Source: Portunus trituberculatus (taxonomy: Eukaryota; Arthropoda; Malacostraca; Decapoda; Portunidae). Taken from it: a stretch of 64,000 nt of DNA. Location: NCBI RefSeq assembly GCF_017591435.1, contig NC_059276.1, positions 7,570,276-7,634,275 on the forward strand. The letters are read 5' to 3'. Positions within the stretch are counted from its first letter, which is position 1. Each line of letters begins with the position of its first letter. The position numbers and the translations under genes were made by a program. The notes under the pieces were generated by a model, which worked only from the letters and a program-made list of their open reading frames with translations, was not told the DNA's origin and did not search any database. Below, piece by piece: positions 28,257 to 40,096 of this stretch.

Positions 28257-28318
28257 GGTAATAGTAAAAGTGGTAGGAATGATAATAATAATAATGAAAG
28301 TAATAGTAATAATAATCT
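28062..28318. repeat. (TAG)n(TTG)n(TAG)n(CAG)n compound
   Basis: Four trinucleotide blocks in series. Confidence 0.93.
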
Positions 28319-29790
28319 TTCATACTTAATAGGTTTCAAGTCAAGCTTAAAACTCTAAAATTTCTCCCATAAAGACCAGCTAAGCATAGCCTCTAAATAA
28401 CACTTTCACCCTTAAAAAGAAAATGCAAAACACACCAAAACATTTACACCTTCCAAAATAAAACTCAGAAAAAAGAAAACTAGGCAAAAAAGACAAAAAG
28501 ACGAAGCAATCTAGTTTTTAGTGAAGGCATGATAGAAAATGGGAGTCGGTTCCAGGTAAGCCAGGTGTTATATAAACTTTTAGCACCTTAAACCACGTGA
28601 ACACAAAGGGCAGGTAAGATTGCAGTGAACGAAGCTCTCTCGCCCGTACCTGCTTGAAGGGGTACAGGTAAATTATGAGGTGAGGGAAAGGGGGGGAGGG
28701 GGAGTGATTGTTTACATCTTTTCCTCTACCTGTTCATTTTCCTCTTCTCTCTTTTATCTATTGTGTTTTTCATATTATCTGTTCTTGTTTCCTGTTTGAC
28801 CTTGTTTGTTTTGTCTCCTCTCTGTCTGTGTTTTTCTTTGTGTTCTTTTTTATTTTGTGTTCTCTGTGTCTCTTCCTCTTTCTGTTCTCCGTTTTTGTTT
28901 TGTCTTCTCTCTTTCTGTTCTCCTCTCTGTCTGTTCTTTTTGTTTTGTCTCCTCTTCGTTTGTTTTCCTCTTTATGTTTGTTATATTTGTTGATGCAAGA
29001 GAGAAAGCAACTAAGGTCAACACAAGATTAAGATTAAAGACCCAATTCAAATGCTAGTTCCCTTTTATTCTTCTCGTCTTTTTGTTTTATCTGTTTCATT
29101 TTAGTTGTCATTTTTTTTTTCTTCTCTCTATATTTGTTTCCCACCTTATTTGTTCTCTCTCTTTACCCGTTTTCCTTTTATTTGTTCTCCTTTCACTTTT
29201 TTTCCTCATTTGTTTCGTCATTACCCATCCTTCCTTTATGTTCTCCAGTTTTTCATTATATTTCCATCGTTTACCTGTTCGGATTTAGTCTGGTTTTTTT
29301 CTTTTTTTTTTAGTTATTTAATCATCCATCACTTGTTTCTCCTTTATCCATCTTCTTATACCTGTTCTGTTATTACCTGTTCCTTCTCAAATATTCTCTT
29401 TTACCTGTCAAATTTTACGTATTCTTTTCAGTCTGTTTTTTTTAGTTGTTCCTCCTTTACCTATCTCTCATGTATTCTCACTTGTTTATCCTTTATCAAT
29501 CTTATTTTTTTACCTGTTCCTTCAAATTTATTCCCTTTTACCTCCTAATTCTTACCTATTCTTTTTCAACTTGTTTTATTGTTAGTTGTTCGCCCTTTAC
29601 CTTCCTCTCATCCTCTCCTTTTCTCCTTATTTCTCCTTTTACCTGTTCTCTCTCCTCACCTGTCGCCATTACCTGCTTGGAGGAATTGCAGGTGGGGACG
29701 CTTCTCGGCCCAAGCGTTCAGGATGTTTTACTCAGTTTTACTCGGCATAAACACCTTTAAAGGAACGGTCGTTTGGTCGTAAAGGTAAAC
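28319..29790. other. Non-coding; T/C-rich with repeated (T)TACCTGTTC motifs
   Basis: From 28720 a TTTTGTCTCCTCT/CTGTTC-type and then TTTACCTGTTC-type motif recurs with no fixed period. Confidence 0.6.
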
Positions 29791-30433
29791 ATTAAATCGA
29801 ACATTCCTGAGAGTAATTGCCCAAAGGTGTGCATATTTTTAACTCCTTTTTTCCTTTTGGCAGAGGAACGCTCTTTTACTTTCTTTCTGCGTAATATACT
29901 GGGAGTCCTTTTTTTTTTTTTTATATATATACCAAGTTTTATGTAATGTACTAACTACTAAGGAAGAGTAAGTCGAGATTTGAAAGTTGTAAGTTCATGA
30001 ATAACGAAAGGAAGACAAGGAATTAAGAGTAACATTTGAGACTATTCTATTGATTTATCTTTCACTTTATTCTTCTACAATATACTAGTGAGGAAATTGA
30101 ACCCTTAAGTAGAGTTTTTTAAAGATTTATAACCCTTTGAGAAACGAAGGTAATAACATAATTAAAACCGTGATAAACCTTTATTGTCTTATGTGACTTT
30201 GTTGTTCCGTAATATAGGAGGAAAAGTAAAGTGTGAAGAGCAATAAGTGTCAATCTGAAAGCTGTATACCCTGAATAACAAACGAGAGAATGAAAACAGT
30301 ATAAACAACAATAATATTAATCCGTATTGTATTTCCTCCCTATCTTTCTTTGTTCTTCTGTAATGTATTGCGAAGAGAAGTGTGCCTTACAGATTTAAAG
30401 AACGTACGTGCTTTTGAATAACGCATATAAGAA
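29791..30433. other. Non-coding AT-rich sequence
   Basis: Loose repetition of GTAATATA and GAATAACGAA-type motifs, about 100-240 bp apart. Confidence 0.5.
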
Positions 30434-30645
30434 AGAAACACAGATAGATACATTGAAGGTTGGCTTATGTAGTGATTAAGAACAAAAAATATGAACAGAT
30501 CAGTAAGAGGGAAGTAGAAGAATATGATGCAGAATAAGAATGAAACACAGATAAATACATTGAAGGCTGGCTTATGTAGTGATTAAGAATAATGAAATAA
30601 ACTGTGAACAGATCAGTAAGAGAAAAGTGAAGAATATGAAGGAGA
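30434..30645. repeat. Tandem duplication, ~107-bp unit
   Basis: GAAACACAGAT then GATACATTGAAGG and GGCTTATGTAGTGATTAAGA occur at about 30434 and 30541, each followed by GAACAGATCAGTAAGAG. Confidence 0.88.
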
Positions 30646-30989
30646 AACACAGGGAAAGCAGACATGAATAGTGCAAAGAAAGAGAGATTAGAGAAAAGAT
30701 GTGAAGATAAACGAGAACAGGATGGAAACAATAACAAACACGTGTAAACAAGACGCAGATACAATTAATAGTTTTGATATCATGAAGCGTAAATGATATG
30801 GATGGAAATAATTTGATTTGTATGTTCGTAATGCTGCTAATTAACTGCAAGAGAAGGATGTTACCTGTTTGTTAGGCATTACTGGAAGTTAAGAGTCTGC
30901 TGTGTCGTGACCAAGAAACACCAAGAAGAGAGGAAACTGGAAAGAAAATGGGAGGATCTTTAACAGCAAGATGTAAGACTGAAAGAAAA

Positions 30990-31228
30990 TGAAGGAGGAA
31001 GAAAGAAGATAGGAAAAATTGAAGAAGGAAGACTAAAACATGGCAGGAGTACAAAAATACACGAGTAACAATGGAAGAAGGAAGAAACAAAGGAGGAAGG
31101 AAGAAAGTAGGAAAAGATGAGAGAGGAAGAAAATAGGAAGAATATAAACAGAAGTACAAAAATACACGACAGCAACAATGGAAGAAGGAAAAAAACAAAG
31201 CAAGAAGGAAGAAAGTAGGAATAGATGA
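30990..31228. repeat. Tandem duplication, ~115-bp purine-rich unit
   Basis: AGTACAAAAATACACGA then AACAATGGAAGAAGGAA recur at about 31047 and 31156, flanked by GGAAGAAAGTAGGAA blocks. Confidence 0.85.
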
Positions 31229-32389
31229 GGAAGGGAGAATATGAGAGCAGGTACCAGGAATACAATAAACCATTAAGTCTATCATGGCACTTTTAACTAC
31301 CCAGCACCACCTCATGCCAGCCTCGTAGGGGTATCAACACACTGGATCTATATGGATGTCAAGCACTCCACTAAAACCCTGAACACATCTATTATATGAA
31401 GTGATTTAGTATGACAAGTAGTGTATCTTCTCTTACCTTATCTTTCCTCACACTATTTCATATTCATACTTTCATACACATTGCATTTTAAGTAGATAAC
31501 ATTCTCCTCTTACGTTTCTAGCAGTTGTAAAGAGAGTAAAGTACCGCTCTTATTTTCATTGTGTTTTAAGTCTTCCTTCAGTCTTTGTTCCTCTGATCTT
31601 GGAATATATCAATTATCTGCTTTATTTAGTTAGTTTTTCTTCAGACTGTTCATAGAGAGGACTTAAGACAGTGAAAACGATATACAGTAAAAGTGATGTA
31701 TTCTGAAACGCTTCGCTCTCTCACCACGACTATTTTCAGACCACAGAGATGATGTGCCAGGTTCTCAAGAGTGTTTCTCCAGTTAATAATGTACAAATCT
31801 TACTAATCAGTCACTAGAACAGTAAAAACACCCTAAAAAAAAACCCGTGTGTCTTCAACTGGAGCCTTTGGAAGATAGTCACGATGCGGGGTTTATATTC
31901 TTTAGTGTACGAGAATTGTCATAAGTGTGGCGTTACTTAACTTGACCAGAACTGCACTACCACTTATCTCACGTCTCTACTTACCTCTACTTACTTACCG
32001 GCAGTGTTCGTAGCGCCACTTCCCGTCATTACAATTCCTGGGCCGCCTCCGACACATCCCTCGTATCGAGTTAACATATTTCAATATTTATCATTTCCAC
32101 TACACCTCACGAGACGCAGCTATGCCCTTAGGAACCCAATTTTGTGGGTTTGTCGAGGGAACGATGCCTCTCCTACCCCCTCCCACCTTCTCCCACCCAA
32201 CCGTCTCCCTCCCTTACCACCGTCAGTCCCTTCTCTCCCTTGTCTCTCCCTCTCTCCACCCTCATCTCCCGCCCTCTCCCTTCCCAGCCTCCCAGAATCC
32301 CATTAGAGTCCCCACTGTGGCTTCTCCCTGTCACCTCGTGTGGCTGGGGAGAAAACCTGCAGCTAAACAATACACACGCAAGGGGGAGG
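31229..32389. other. Non-coding unique sequence
   Basis: No gene seen; 32030-32330 is C-rich with Pro/Ser frames. Confidence 0.5.
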
Positions 32390-32710
32390 CTGGGGGAGGA
32401 ATGGAAGAGACTGGGGGAGACTGGGGAGAATAAGATACTTGTGTGGGATGCTAGAATAAGGACTGCCTGTGTGGTGGTAAACTGGAGACTAACTGGGGGA
32501 AGACTGGGGAAGAACGAGAGACTTGTGTGGGATGCTAGAGTAAGGAATGGTGGTAAACTGGGACTAACTGGGAAAGGACTGGGAAATTGCTCACTTTGGG
32601 GATTCCAGATTGGGTATTACTGGGGCTAACTGGTGACTCAAAATTGGGTATTGTTGTGAGCTAACTGGGGACTCAAGATTGGGTATTGTTTTGAGCTAGC
32701 TGGGAAAAGA
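32390..32710. repeat. Degenerate minisatellite of AACTGGGGA motifs with one ~95-bp duplication
   Basis: CTTGTGTGGGATGCTAGA occurs twice, near 32431 and 32521, followed by GGTAAACTGG; ACTGGGG motifs continue to about 32700. Confidence 0.75.
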
Positions 32711-32964
32711 ACTGGGTAATACTGACATAACTGAGAAGTATATTGAGATGATAAGTAAATACTGGTGATTCTAACTGGGGATGTTAACTGTGGGATTTGA
32801 ACCGGGAAGGAAGTACCGGGGATGCTGACAAAGGGATGCTGGAAGATTATAACTGAGATATGGTTACTGGGGGATGAAATTTGATTAACCTTAAAGAACC
32901 TAGGGATGCTGCGTGGATGTTGGATGATACTAACTAGAATACTAGTGAATATTATGTGTGAATC

Positions 32965-33178
32965 TTAACCTCCCTCAGTACCAAGACGCTTTTCATTATT
33001 ATTGTGATTACTATATGGTGATTTTATGCAGCTTCAGAAACTCATGTGTGGGATTAAAATAGTGGAGATTCTGGCCATTAAGCTCCTGACCTGTATAGAC
33101 TCTCCCTGATGTCTATAAAATGGTTTCATTGTACATAAATCTCAAGGTAAAAATGTGTCCCAGTATTGAAGGGGTTAC
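32965..33178 (+). mobile_element. TTAA MITE, full length
   Basis: TTAACCTCCCTCAGTACC to GTATTGAAGGGGTTA. Confidence 0.88.
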
Positions 33179-33371
33179 GTGAAAGATGCTTTGTGGATTG
33201 GTAATGTTAACTGAAAGACTGATGGAGACGCAGACACACAAACAGACACACACAGACAATCAGATAAACAAACGCAAAACTACCAAGCGAATGAGATGAA
33301 AAAACAAAGGAAGACTGAACAGCAGTAGATCTTATGGCCATTTTGACACTTATAAGCTACATTAATATAGC

Positions 33372-34060
33372 GAAAGAGGAGAGAGAGAGAGAGAGAGAGT
33401 AGTGGTGATTGTGGTGGATGTACATACAGACACACAGACAAGTACTAACAATTAATTTTTACCTATCCTTCTCTTCGTTGCAATTTTGTAGTTAATTAAA
33501 GAATATATGTGTTTATTAATGATAGCTAGAGAGAGTGAGTGAGCAGTGTGGTGGTGGTGGTGGTGGTGGTGGAAGTACACACAGACAAATATTAACAATA
33601 AATCTTTATCTATCTTTCTCTTCCTTGTAAATGTATAATGAATTGGAGAATATATGTCTGTTAGTAAGAGCAAGAGAGAGAGAGAGAGAGTGCAGTGTGG
33701 TGGTGATGGTGGTGGTGGCAGTACACACAGACACACAGACAACAATGATCCCTTACTTATCCTTCGCTTCCTTGTAAATATATAGTGAATTGGAGAATAT
33801 ATGTCTGTTAGTGAGATCAAGAGAGAGAGGGTGAGTGAGTGCAGTGTGGTGGTGATGGTGGTGGTGGCAGTACACACAGACACACAGACAACAATGAACC
33901 CTTACTTATCCTTCTCTTCCTTGTAAATATATAGTGAATTGGAGAATATATGTCTGTTAGTGAGATCAAGAGAGAGAGGGAGAGTGAGTGTAGTGTGGTG
34001 GTGATGGTGGTGGTGGCAGTACACACAGACACACAGACAACTACGAACAATAAATCCTTA
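33372..34060. repeat. Tandem array, ~150-bp unit, about 5 copies with embedded GGT and GA runs
   Basis: GTGTGGTGGTG-type runs recur near 33400, 33547, 33696, 33845 and 33996. They are followed by ACACACAGACA, CCTTGTAAAT and GAATATATGTCTGTTAGT blocks and a GA-rich stretch. Confidence 0.9.
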
Positions 34061-34868
34061 CCTTTCGTTCTCCTCTCCTGTGTTTTTCGTCCCTGCAATT
34101 ATGTAGTGACTATTTTTCATAATTTTCACCACTATGTCTCATGATTATTCGAGTAGATGTGTTTCCAGACCACAGGTACTCAAAAAACACGTACCGAACC
34201 TGTTTTTTGACCTGGAAGTGATCTGCAAGTGACCTGGCAGAAAAAATAACCGAATTGTAATAACCAGATCCACATTTACATTCCCACTTTTTGCTATGAA
34301 TGTATTTTTAATGGAACTTTGACAGGCGATCTTTCTTCCTCGTTTTCTCATACAAATCCACCACTTTTCTGTTATTTTCACCCTTGGCTACGTTTTCACT
34401 CTTGATATTCCTTCCCTAGGGCCTTATATCACCCTTAAGGTATAATTTCTCTCCTTGGTATGCCCCCTTATGCGTTGAGAAGGAGCGATAGCGTGGGGAA
34501 AAAGGAGCATTGATCTGTTTCGCATTACCTGCCTTTCGAAACACCTGCACACCTCGGGATGCTAAGTGGCGCTTCCTCACCTTCCCCGGGCAGGTATAAT
34601 GGTTAATTGTTGACTCTCGTGCCTCTATCATAAGAATACTGTGACGGTCAGATGTGTGGAGGTCATGTGTATTGGGAGAGGGGAGGAGAGAGGAGGTGTT
34701 CTAGTATATTCTACTTTTTTTCGTCTTTTTTATAGTTTTGTTCTTCCTGTGTTTTCTTTCCCTAATCATTTTTTTTCATTTTATCTCTCTATCTCTCTTT
34801 TCTCTTGTAGTGTCTCTTTCTCCTTGTCCTCGGCTTTGTATCAATTCTATTTCTACTTCTCTTTCTTT
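34061..34868. other. Non-coding unique sequence
   Basis: Nothing recognised. Confidence 0.5.
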
Positions 34869-34921
34869 CCCTCCTCCTCCTCCTCCTCCTCCTCCTCCTC
34901 CTCCTCCTCCTCCTCCTCCTC
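34869..34921. repeat. (CCT)n
   Basis: Perfect run. Confidence 0.94.
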
Positions 34922-35115
34922 GGGCTAACTCAACGCGTGGAAAATTGGGAATCGGTGGGGCGGTTTGCAACTCTCATTAAAACAGGAAATAAGAAGGAGA
35001 GGAGAAGACCAGGGAAATTTTCTGATGACGAATTTCTTCCTAATTTCCTCCCCACGCTGCCGTATTTTCTCATGTTCCTCTGTCGTGTGTTAGTTGGTGA
35101 CGTGTGACGGAGGGT

Positions 35116-35120
<5 letters not shown>

Positions 35121-35160
<40 letters not shown>

Positions 35161-35186
35161 TAACACGGAAATGCAGAAAATGTCCC

Positions 35187-35279
<93 letters not shown>
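35121..35279. repeat. (GA)n and (CA)n
   Basis: GA 35121-35157; CA 35190-35279. Confidence 0.95.
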
Positions 35280-35281
<2 letters not shown>

Positions 35282-35533
35282 AGTTTGAGTCGTCCAATAC
35301 TTCATTAAAATGTGATGCGTGGCCAAATATTTGCCTAATCATGCCTCAGTAATTAGGATAGAGGAGGAGGCGAGTGGGGGAGAGAGAGGGAGAGGGAGAG
35401 AGAGAGGGAGGGGAGTGAGAGAGGGAGGGGAGTGAGAGTGTGGGCAGATGAAGACTAGTAACTGTAAATACACGAGTCATTACTGATTGCGTTTCAAAGC
35501 ACACTCACTATTGGCTGAAAACTCGCCCCTATT

Positions 35534-35535
<2 letters not shown>

Positions 35536-35598
<63 letters not shown>
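35536..35598. repeat. (TG)n
   Basis: Perfect run. Confidence 0.95.
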
Positions 35599-35601
<3 letters not shown>

Positions 35602-35799
35602 CAATTTGCTTTTGTTCATGTTCTGGTTTCTGTGATTATTATTTTCTTTTTCTTTTTTTTCTTTTTTTATTCAGTTTATTCATTTTTATTTTTTTCTTTT
35701 GTTTTTGTGTTTATTTTTTGGGGGATAATTTTTGTTTGTTTGGTTGTTTGTTTGTTTACATGTTTGTTTGTTTGTCTATAATGTTCTCCCTGATATTCT

Positions 35800-35870
35800 A
35801 GTTATTGTTGTTGTTGTTGTTGTTGTTGTTTTTATTGATGTTGATGATGTTGTTGTCGTCATCCTTTTTC

Positions 35871-35906
<36 letters not shown>

Positions 35907-35960
35907 ATTCATCCCTCTTTTTGTTGTTGTAGTTGTTATTGTCGTTATTGTTGTTGTTAT
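35800..35960. repeat. (TTG)n
   Basis: TTG runs with GTC/GAT interruptions. Confidence 0.92.
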
Positions 35961-36065
35961 CCTCATCACCATCATTATCATCAACCTCAAAATCACCAAA
36001 ATACCAAGATAATCCTGAGGTTCTTGTATAAATAAGCCAAAAATGTTTCCTTTCTCTTCCTGTCT

Positions 36066-36148
36066 TCCTCCTCCTCCTCCTCCTCCTCCTCCTCCTCCTC
36101 CTCCTCCTCCTCCTCCTCCTCCTCCTCCTCCTCCTCCTCCTCCTCCTC
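36066..36148. repeat. (CCT)n
   Basis: Perfect run. Confidence 0.95.
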
Positions 36149-37165
36149 GTTCTCCCTCAGGCAAAGGAATTTCACGATATTTACATTTCTTTGCCCCCTG
36201 CCTGGTGTTGTGGTTCTCCTGCTCACCTGCCCCCTCACTTGTCCCCCTTACCTGTCTGCGCGTGGCCAGGTGTTCCTCCACAGGTGATCCGAGGCTCCCA
36301 TGAATAATTAGCGAAGGTGAATTAATGCAGGTAAAGAGGAGGTCATGGGGGGAACAAAAATGAGAGAGAGAGAGAGAGAGAGAAATATTTAAATAATGTT
36401 TTTCTTATTCATCATACACTTATTTTGATACTTTTTTGCTCTATCACATTTGTTCTCCTCTTTCTTTCCATTCACTTTCATTTCAACATATTTTTTCTCT
36501 CAATCACGCTCCTATTCTCTTATCTTTCATCTTTCTCTTATCTTTCATCTCATCATCTCTACATTTCAACAACTCTTCACTGTCACGCGTCTCTCTCCAG
36601 CTTCTTTCATCCCATTCTCACTGTATTCACTTAGGTACATTTTCCCACGAACTACTGCAATACCTTTCATTCTACCACGTTTGTATTTCCTCAACTTTGA
36701 TCCCTACCCTTTGCAAGAGCCGCCCTCAGTCACCCGTTCTCTCCATCCCGAACAAGTCAGACCTAAGCAAAAATCCTTTGGTCAACACGAAACCTTCCCT
36801 TGTACTGTCGCCTTCGTCAGGAGCGAAAAAAGTGTTTGTACCTGAACGGAGGACGCGGGGAGGACTGCAACCGTTTCAGAAGGTGTGATAAAAGAGAAAC
36901 AGAAGAGGAAAGCGAAGCGGGAGGGTACACAGAGGGAGAGAAAGGCTGACACAGAGAGAGAAAGAGGGTGAGAGAGAGAGGTATGAGAGAGGAAATAGTT
37001 TTGTTAGGAAGGAAAGAGGAAATGCTGTTGTTTTTGTCAGTGCATGAGTAAAGTAGGTGACTGGGTAAGTGGGTACATGAAAATAAGGAATGAGAGTTAA
37101 AAGTATGAATTAAGAAAGTAAATGAATGAAATGAAAAAAAAGGGAGAGAATATAATGATGTACAA

Positions 37166-37166
<1 letters not shown>
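36149..37166. other. Non-coding sequence
   Basis: Short (GA)n at 36362-36382; C/T-rich 36430-36760; no exon supported. Confidence 0.5.

Positions 37167-37236
<70 letters not shown>
37167..37236. repeat. (GA)n
   Basis: Perfect run. Confidence 0.95.
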
Positions 37237-37794
<558 letters not shown>

Positions 37795-38250
37795 ACCACC
37801 TAGTAAGTGATTCAGTGGAACACGTCAAGAAGTCACTCAATCAGTCAGTTCTCTCACTCTCACTGTTGTTGTTACCGCCCGGCCCAGCCCTGACTAGCCC
37901 CGTCCCCGCCTCGCCCCCCTGCCCCGAGTCATCCAGTGAGTCAGTCAGCGGTGCAACTTAATCTAACAGTGATGAAGTCAGCTAGTCAGTCAATCAGTCA
38001 TATATCTTACTTCGTCGCTAGCGGTGGTAGAAAAAAATAGAAAAAAAGAAGATTAATCACATACCTCCCTCCTTCTCTTCCTCCTCCTCCTCCTCCCTCC
38101 TCCTCTTCCTCCTCTGGCTATTTAAGATTAATTGACTGACAGAAGATGTGTATAGCGATCAAACTCAATTTAACTCACTCACCTGTGTATCGTTGTATTT
38201 CCACAAAGGCAACAGTACTGGAGAGGTAAAAGATGTGAGAGACAGTCGCC

Positions 38251-38459
38251 TTAACTCCTTCAATACTATGACACGTTTTCATAGCTTTCTGATTACTATT
38301 TGGTGATTTTATACAGCTTCTGAAACTCATGTGGGGAATAAAAATAATGACGACTCTGGCCATTAATCTTCTCACCTCCATAGACCCTTCCTAATGTCAA
38401 ATGGTCTAATGGTACACAAATCTCAAGGTAAAGATGTGTCCCAGTACTGAAGGAGTTAA
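38251..38459 (+). mobile_element. TTAA MITE, full length
   Basis: TTAACTCCTTCAATACTATG to GTACTGAAGGAGTTAA. Confidence 0.9.
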
Positions 38460-38520
38460 TTCAGTCTGTAATCTATCTTTATAAAACCACTGTCATTACA
38501 TTCAAAAACTAATGTAAAGA

Positions 38521-38582
38521 AAATCATACTCAAAACTCAAGGTAAGATTTATGTGTCAGTATTGAAGGAGTGAAGGAGTTAT
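38521..38582 (+). mobile_element. TTAA MITE right-end fragment
   Basis: ACTCAAGGTAAG through CAGTATTGAAGGAG, about 60 bp downstream of the full copy; a partial duplicate of its right end with GAAGGAGT itself duplicated. Confidence 0.7.
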
Positions 38583-38740
38583 CTTACAGGGATAAAGATA
38601 AAAGATATGTTTTTTTTATTATTTTTATTTTTTTTTTTAGTTTGTGGGATAAGCGAACTTTATAATTTTCCACGTCTCACTCTTCGGTAAAGTGACAATA
38701 AGGTAAACATTCACAGCCTTATTTTTGCCCCAGAACAACA

Positions 38741-38867
38741 GAGAGAGAGAGAGAGAGAGAGTACAATAAGTTTATAGAATCAGTGCAAGTAGTAGTAGTA
38801 GTAGTAGTAGGAGGAGGAGGAGGAGGAGGAGGAGGAGGAGGAGGAGGAGGAGGAGGAGGAGGAAGAG
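38741..38867. repeat. (GA)n then (AGT)n(AGG)n
   Basis: GA 38741-38760; AGT 38788-38810; AGG 38811-38862. Confidence 0.93.
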
Positions 38868-39116
38868 TATATTTGACCATCATAATAATCATCGTAATAA
38901 TCATACATCATCATCATCATCAATAACATCATAAATCTCATCACATTGCCACAAATAAATAGTAAGGAACATCAAGGCACATCATTGCACATCATCATCA
39001 AATACATCACAAATTTGATCACATAAACACCAGTCTATGATAATAATATTAATAATAATACACATGCTTCATCATAATATGGTTAGTAATAATCATCAGT
39101 CATTATTCACTAGTAA

Positions 39117-39127
39117 TAGCAGTGGTA

Positions 39128-39169
<42 letters not shown>

Positions 39170-39203
39170 AGTTGAGTAGTAGTGGAAATAGTAGTAGTAG
39201 CAG
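39117..39203. repeat. (TAG)n imperfect
   Basis: TAG with TTG/GAA interruptions. Confidence 0.9.
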
Positions 39204-40096
39204 TAAGTTTTGAGTATAATAATGATAACTGTAATAAGAACCATAATGATGATAGAAATAATAATATAAAGATAAATGTAATAAAGTTTCCCAGTAATAA
39301 TCATTCATAAGGCATCTGAGTCTAGCACAGCACGGCAGCGCGGACGGTTCCTCTTATCACTAAATGACTGCACTCATAACTTGTAGTGAGGTTCAGCAGA
39401 GAAACATGCAAGTTACGTCTTCTTAACTTGAACCAAATTGTGTGACCTTCCTGAGCCAGAAGTAATTTGCATGATCCGTTACTAAAACATGAACATATTT
39501 TCAAGCGAGTCATACAAAATGCAGTAAATTATCTTAAGATCGCGTGTGTAACGTCTTTTGAAATTATCCAAATTCTTACTCTTGCTTACAATGCTGATAG
39601 TTACCTAGGCATAAAATCTTTTTTTTATGATAAACAAAGATCACCTGAAAGTTCATAAAAGTCTTCATGTTATATACATCAATGTGGTATCAAATACAAG
39701 CTTTTTTTTTGTTACTTTGAAATATTCTAGTAGTCTGAAATAAATAGAAACAAGTTACCAAGTACAGACAATTACCTTATGTACTACTAGAACACTTCTC
39801 ATGAGCTTGAAGCGTCAAATTAGTGTACGTTGTTCTGGACGTCGTCACTAACCCGAGGGCGGGACGGAGCGTGGCAGGACCGGCGAGTTGTGTTGAAAAT
39901 TCATGACTGAACCCAAAATTTGTCACTTTCCATCAGTGAAATTTTAACTATAACCAGCTGTTACTCTGGTACACTGTAACGCCGCAACGCCCCACGCTGA
40001 ACACTTTTCCTCATTATAAAGTTCGCTGGTTCACCACAGCACCATCCGCGCTGCCGTCACCTGCCGCACACCCACGCGGGCGCCTTACAGGTGTGC
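39204..40096. other. Downstream of the minus-strand gene: 3'UTR and intergenic
   Basis: No clear minus-strand AATAAA near the stop, so the transcript end is not placed. Confidence 0.4.

Noticed and set aside
33452..34098. Minus-strand repetitive open frames
   Set aside because: The ~150-bp tandem array happens to stay open; units include GA and GGT runs and no gene structure.
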